DNA from: Bugula neritina
Taxonomy: Eukaryota > Bryozoa > Gymnolaemata > Cheilostomatida > Bugulidae
Assembly (NCBI GenBank): GCA_964035545.1
Contig: OZ037767.1
Span: forward strand, 9,600,207-9,664,206
Direction: 5' to 3'
DNA length: 64,000 nucleotides
Positions 59,813-64,000 of the stretch are shown here, piece after piece (within the stretch, counting starts at the first letter, position 1; the number at the start of each line of letters is the position of its first letter). Both the position numbers and the translations under genes were made by a program. The notes beneath the pieces are model-generated. The model was not told the origin of the DNA. It did not search any database and saw only the letters and a program-made list of their open reading frames with translations.

Positions 59813-60569
59813 GTAAAAAATTTATCAAAGCAACCAACTCTAACAAGGAAACCAAATCCACCAAAACAACCAACTCTAACAAACCAGCCAAATCAAGCAA
59901 CAAAATCAAATCTCTCTAAACTACCAGCACAGCCAAAACGAACAACTCTAATAAAGAAATCAAATATGTCAAAACAACTAAATCCACCAGCGAAATCAAC
60001 AAAACCAGACCCACGTACTCAGACAATAAAACCAAAACAACCACCAAAGTCAAATCCACCAAAGCAATCAATTCTAAAAAGGACATCAAATCGACTATTG
60101 AAAACAAATGTGCCAAAACAACAAAATCCATTAACAAAACTAAACCCAACAACTAAACCAATAAAATCAAGCCAGCCTACAAAATTCAAGCAACCAGCTC
60201 AAACAAGAGGCAAAAATATTAAATATCTTCTAAAAACTAAAACTACAAAATTTGCTGCAGCGAAAATGAAAATGAGCCAAACAAAAAAAACAAGCTTCCA
60301 AAAATCAACAAACTGCCTGCACTCCTACACAGCTAAAGCCAAAAACATTTTTAAAAACTACTTCTACTAAACAAATCCGTCAACTAATCACACCAAACAC
60401 AAAACCTATTAATATTCTTAAACAAAATTCAATAATTCTACCATCTGCCCAAACAAAGCCTTCAACTTCCAGCCTTCTGAATGAAGTGCAAGAGCTTGTC
60501 CAGTTGACTGCCCATTTACACCAACGTTGTGTGGCATTAGAGGCTCTACTTTCCAGCGATAACTTTTAG
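59813..60569 (+). pseudogene. K/P/T-rich protein gene with frame break, VQELV/LTAHLHQR C-terminus
   Basis: After an acceptor-like TCAACTCAG a frame opens at 59813. It encodes about 150 residues of repeated KQPTLTRKPNPPKQPTLT-type units, then a mixed region. Near 60280 the reading must move to another frame, in or near an A8 run. That frame then runs through TKQIRQLI, STSSLLNEVQELVQLTAHL and HQRCVALEALL to TAG at 60567-60569. The last 35 residues are predicted helical. No domain is recognised. The related remnant at 37380-37830 keeps the C-terminal helix and the 3' flank. It could be an intact gene with a small unrecognised intron, a pseudogene, or an ORF of an unknown mobile element; upstream exons were not found. 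Confidence 0.5.
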
Positions 60570-62984
60570 TTGTGTATAGCAGGTATTTTTAATGAGGTTG
60601 AAAGTGACAGTGACACCAGTTTTAACACCAGGCATCACATTTTACTGAGAGTAGGTAGTGTTTATATGTAATTAGTCAAAACAAATATAATTAGAAATTT
60701 CTCATTTGTTCTCCTAAACCAAACTACAATTACATTTATACATAAACTTTTACCTCTTTATTTATTTTCATAAACCCACTAGATTTTTGCATTGTTTTAC
60801 TTTTTAGTTGCTATAATATTATTGTTTATTTTAGTAGATAACTTATAATTTACCCAGTTAAGTTACAGATGGTTTAAAAGAGAGGCTTAGCTCTTTGTTT
60901 CAAAGAATCCTTCTCACCATCTATTAAATATTCACACTACTATACCCATATTTAGTTCTTTTAGTTTAAACAGTGAACCCACAATCAAGTTAGTATATTA
61001 TTTTAGTTACTTCAACATATATTTATAAAGTTTATTATCATTTTTTTTTGGTCAAAAACAAACTGACTGTTAAGTTTATTTGAAGGAGCAGCTTGTGATT
61101 AAGGAATGGCTGTATTAGAAGTGCATAGAATGTGTATCTCTGCAGTGTAGAGTTGCAGCTAAACTTGCTAGAGGTTGCTCTGTCATCTCTCTATAAAATG
61201 TTTATATCGATAAAAATAATGGTTATTGTATATATAGTCATTAGTGCATGTGAATGTAACTGGTGGTTGCTAAAAGTAGTTATAATGCCAGCTAAATACT
61301 CAAATGTTAACTGTAATGTTCTAAGATGTCTATAGCTGTAGACAATTATAGTGACAGTGGGAAATGTAACACTTTCAACTTTTCAGCCATTATGGTATAG
61401 TGCCTACTTTCTAATATTTCATATTGGACACACAAATAAAGGGTGTTTCAAGTATAATTATTTCAAATTGTATCAACTTTTGCATCAGCTAAAATACTTT
61501 TCTCTATAAGAGAAATTGGTTTGAAATACTACTTCATTATACTTAATAGTGTTTAAAAACAGGCTGGATTTTTGTTTGTAAGTGTGGTACACAAGCCCTT
61601 ACCCTTAGTTTGAATGGTTATAAATACAACAGCTAACTAAATCACGTTGACAAAATATTGGCTATAGTGAATATAGTCTACTATACTTAATCTATCACAT
61701 AATTTTATAAAAATTGCTGCAAAAAATGTGTATAAATGTTTTATTGTTTGATGTATAATTTAATAATTTGCCTTGCCTTGTTTTTATTTATGTTGTGCAT
61801 AATATTATATCAGTAAAATACAATAAGCTTTACATTGATTTAAAATGTGTTTTGATAAATATTTGTTATGTTGATTATCAAAACAAAATATGTTATAAGA
61901 AAAATGAGGTCTACAACGTTTCCAGCTAAATGTCAATTGAAATAAAAACAAACTAGTGAGTCATAAACTCAATTTGAACTTGAAGAGAAAACTTCTGAAT
62001 TTAACAAAACTGCTTTTGTTTTCTAAAAATAAATGTATGTGGAAATTCTAAATATATGTCTTTAATGTGACTGCTGTCATCTTAATTAAAAGGATAAAAA
62101 TTAACATTTTAAACAAGTCAAAAGTAAAAACTATGAGAAAATGCAGTTGTTGATTTAATACTTATAATTATTTCATTAAATACTAACTGCAAAAAATTCA
62201 AATATTGATGACTAGTGTAATAAAGCAATAAGTGTTCATAAAAATAATGCTTTTCATAGTTATACAAAGCAAGTAAACTATTTGGTAAATAGAAAATGCT
62301 GACATACATAAGTAATAATAATAATTATTGCCAACAACTACACTCTTAGAATCTTTGGAGTCTGAATTTAAACTAAGACTTTCTAGCACAATAACAAGAG
62401 GAAACCAATCTAAATGTAGATTATAGCATTCTTTTTAACTAGCAAGTTATTAGTATTGCTATCACTGCATTTCTATGACTGCCATTATGGAATGAATGTT
62501 GTTTGTGGTTTGCATTAACTTATAGTTGTGGTTTCGTTCAATGTAACTAGTCCATGGGGCAATGAAAAGATCCATTCGCATAATGCGATAATGGAAATGT
62601 AGTGTATATATTACATTTTAAAAAAGCTTCAAATATTTCCTAAAAACTTGTTTAATTAAATTAAAATACATTTTAATCTCCTTTATTAGCAGTAGACCTG
62701 CTTCTCAGAACACAAAATAAAATTCTTTTAAATAGATAAAGACTGCTGTTGCGTAGCTTTGAAATATTACATATTGCCTTCGCCACCTTTACAATCACAA
62801 AGCATGCTGTGTAGATACAGAGTATAATAATATTAAGAATTTTCTAAAAATGGCTAAAATGAATTAATAGTGAAATTTATTATCTGCAAAATTAAGGTAA
62901 TAGACAAATGCACTAGCTTATCCAGATAACAGCTGGGGAGAGTTATTTTGGAAGCAGACAAGAATTCAACATCATTATGACAAG
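60570..62984. other. AT-rich sequence, nothing recognised
   Basis: Only the first 150 bases are notable, as they match the 3' flank of the inverted copy at 37380-37500. The remaining short open frames lack splice context or family similarity. Confidence 0.6.
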
Positions 62985-63085
62985 GACGACTTCTGTTATA
63001 AGATCTATAAAATAATTTTTCTCCCATTGGAATTTGAACTACTGTAGGCAGTACAAGGACCACTGGGAAAGTTTCACACTACATC
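62985..63085 (-). repeat. tRNA-like SINE remnant, family B
   Basis: The minus strand reads CCCAGTGGTCCTTGTACTGCC, then GTAGTTCAAATTCCAATGGG followed by AGAAAAATTATTTTATAGATC. It matches the copy at 63395-63480 from the B box onward. Confidence 0.5.
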
Positions 63086-63394
63086 CCATCCAGTTCTCTA
63101 AAACTCCTCTGGCCCCTCTACTACTTTTTCATTTTTAGGTTCCCCTGGTCTCTCAACTCTCTGAGTACTACTATACTACTACTATACATACAGGGGCCAC
63201 TGAATTATTTTAACACTACAGCAACAACTAAATAAAATCTTGTTAGTAGCAAAAAGTTAGATAAAAAAATTGTTTAAAGAGAAAAAGCTAAATAAAAACG
63301 TACCAGAGCAATGCATGCTGCCGTACAAGTGAGGCGCAAGAGGGACCACTCAGCTGGCGTATGGCTTTAAGTATAGATGCTAAGATTATAAAAC

Positions 63395-63480
63395 TTTTTT
63401 GCCACTGAAATTTGAACCCGAGATATCGGACTTGTAGCAGACGGGCTAACCATTACACCACAGAGACTACTGGGTTAATT
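63395..63480 (-). repeat. tRNA-like SINE head, family B
   Basis: The minus strand reads CCAGTAGTCTCTGTGGTGTAA with TGGTGTAATGGTTAGCCC as A box and CTCGGGTTCAAATTTC as B box, then AGTGGCAAAAAAGTTTTATA. The order and spacing are tRNA-like; the missing stem pairing and the shared tail argue for a SINE. Confidence 0.6.
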
Positions 63481-63957
63481 ATAAGCACTACATATTATCT
63501 TTACTTTCTTCAAATATATTGCATAAAAAAAACTGAAAATTTTCTTGTAAAAGTATGAAAAATTAAACTTAAATAAGGTTTTGCCAATATGTTAGCATCT
63601 GTCATATAATAATGTAATATTTAATTTTCAATCTACATCTTTTAATATTACTGTTCATTGTAAAAAAAACACTTAGCAAGTCTTGAACATATTATAATAT
63701 AATATCTTATCACCCAACTGACATAAATTCTATCCTAAACCTAATTTCACTACTATTCTCCAATCAGCTTTTTAATATACAGAAGCTATATTCATATGCT
63801 TAAATGCTTCAGCAAATAGCCAACATATTCTATACAGCTAGTAGATACTGCTTAGAGTATTTATCCTGGTAAATGTCTATTTTGATAGTATAGTAAATTT
63901 CATATAAATTTCTTTTCCCGTGATTTTTATAATAACTTAATTCTCTTTGTTTCTCAG

Positions 63958-64000
63958 CAATGTCTCAATCATCCAAAATGTCTGCTTGTCCACCAAGTTA
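63958..64000 (+). CDS. Possible exon at the right edge
   Basis: TTCTCTTTGTTTCTCAG is a good acceptor and is followed at 63960 by ATG and an open frame (MSQSSKMSACPPS) to the window end. Only 13 codons are visible, so this could be chance. Sequence to the right is needed to judge it. Confidence 0.2.

Overview
The window comes from a eukaryotic nuclear genome. The genes are split into many short exons with GT-AG introns, the DNA is AT-rich, and there are LTR retrotransposons, a LINE fragment, tRNA-derived SINE copies and intronic minisatellites. Single-copy animal genes (ANAPC1, RAB3GAP2) and secreted PAN/C-type-lectin genes place it in an invertebrate animal, perhaps a lophotrochozoan such as a mollusc. 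That placement is inference. No bacterial, plasmid or phage features were seen.

Layout. Positions 1-6.1 kb (minus) hold the first 11 coding exons of ANAPC1, the scaffold subunit of the anaphase-promoting complex; the gene runs off the left edge. A repeat-rich spacer (6.1-9.4 kb) with a possible solo LTR separates it from RAB3GAP2 (plus, 9.35-24.14 kb). 26 RAB3GAP2 exons can be chained in frame, about 1,348 residues; only the extreme N-terminus is missing. Its introns carry SINEs, a truncated LINE and several minisatellites. Tail-to-tail with it (24.5-25.2 kb, minus) is a three-exon gene for a 178-residue Arg/Ser/Lys-rich protein resembling a sperm nuclear basic protein or SR-type protein. At 26.8-34.4 kb (minus) sits a complete Ty3/gypsy-type element with identical 272-bp LTRs. 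Its gag-pol is broken, and an extra ORF downstream of pol encodes zinc-finger and coiled-coil features. After an empty AT-rich stretch, 37-42 kb (minus) holds an unrecognised single-pass membrane protein gene.

The region 44.1-58.7 kb (plus) holds two tandem paralogues with the same four-exon plan: signal peptide, PAN/apple domain, first half of a C-type lectin domain, second half. The third intron of the first copy contains a second, intact gypsy-type element (4.5 kb, identical 145-bp LTRs, one 1,350-codon gag-pol ORF). A decayed-looking K/P/T-rich gene follows at 59.8-60.6 kb. Its C-terminal motif and 3' flank recur inverted at 37.4-37.8 kb, so related sequence flanks the lectin cluster on both sides. 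The last 3.4 kb hold SINE-like remnants and one possible exon at the edge.

How the parts relate: ANAPC1 and RAB3GAP2 are divergent housekeeping genes. The right half looks like a fast-evolving region of secreted or membrane recognition proteins. The two LTR elements differ in sequence but share a tRNA-Leu-type primer-binding site and a GGTG(G) target duplication, and both appear very recent. All exon boundaries were read by eye from splice consensus, reading phase and family similarity; no alignment or transcript data were available.
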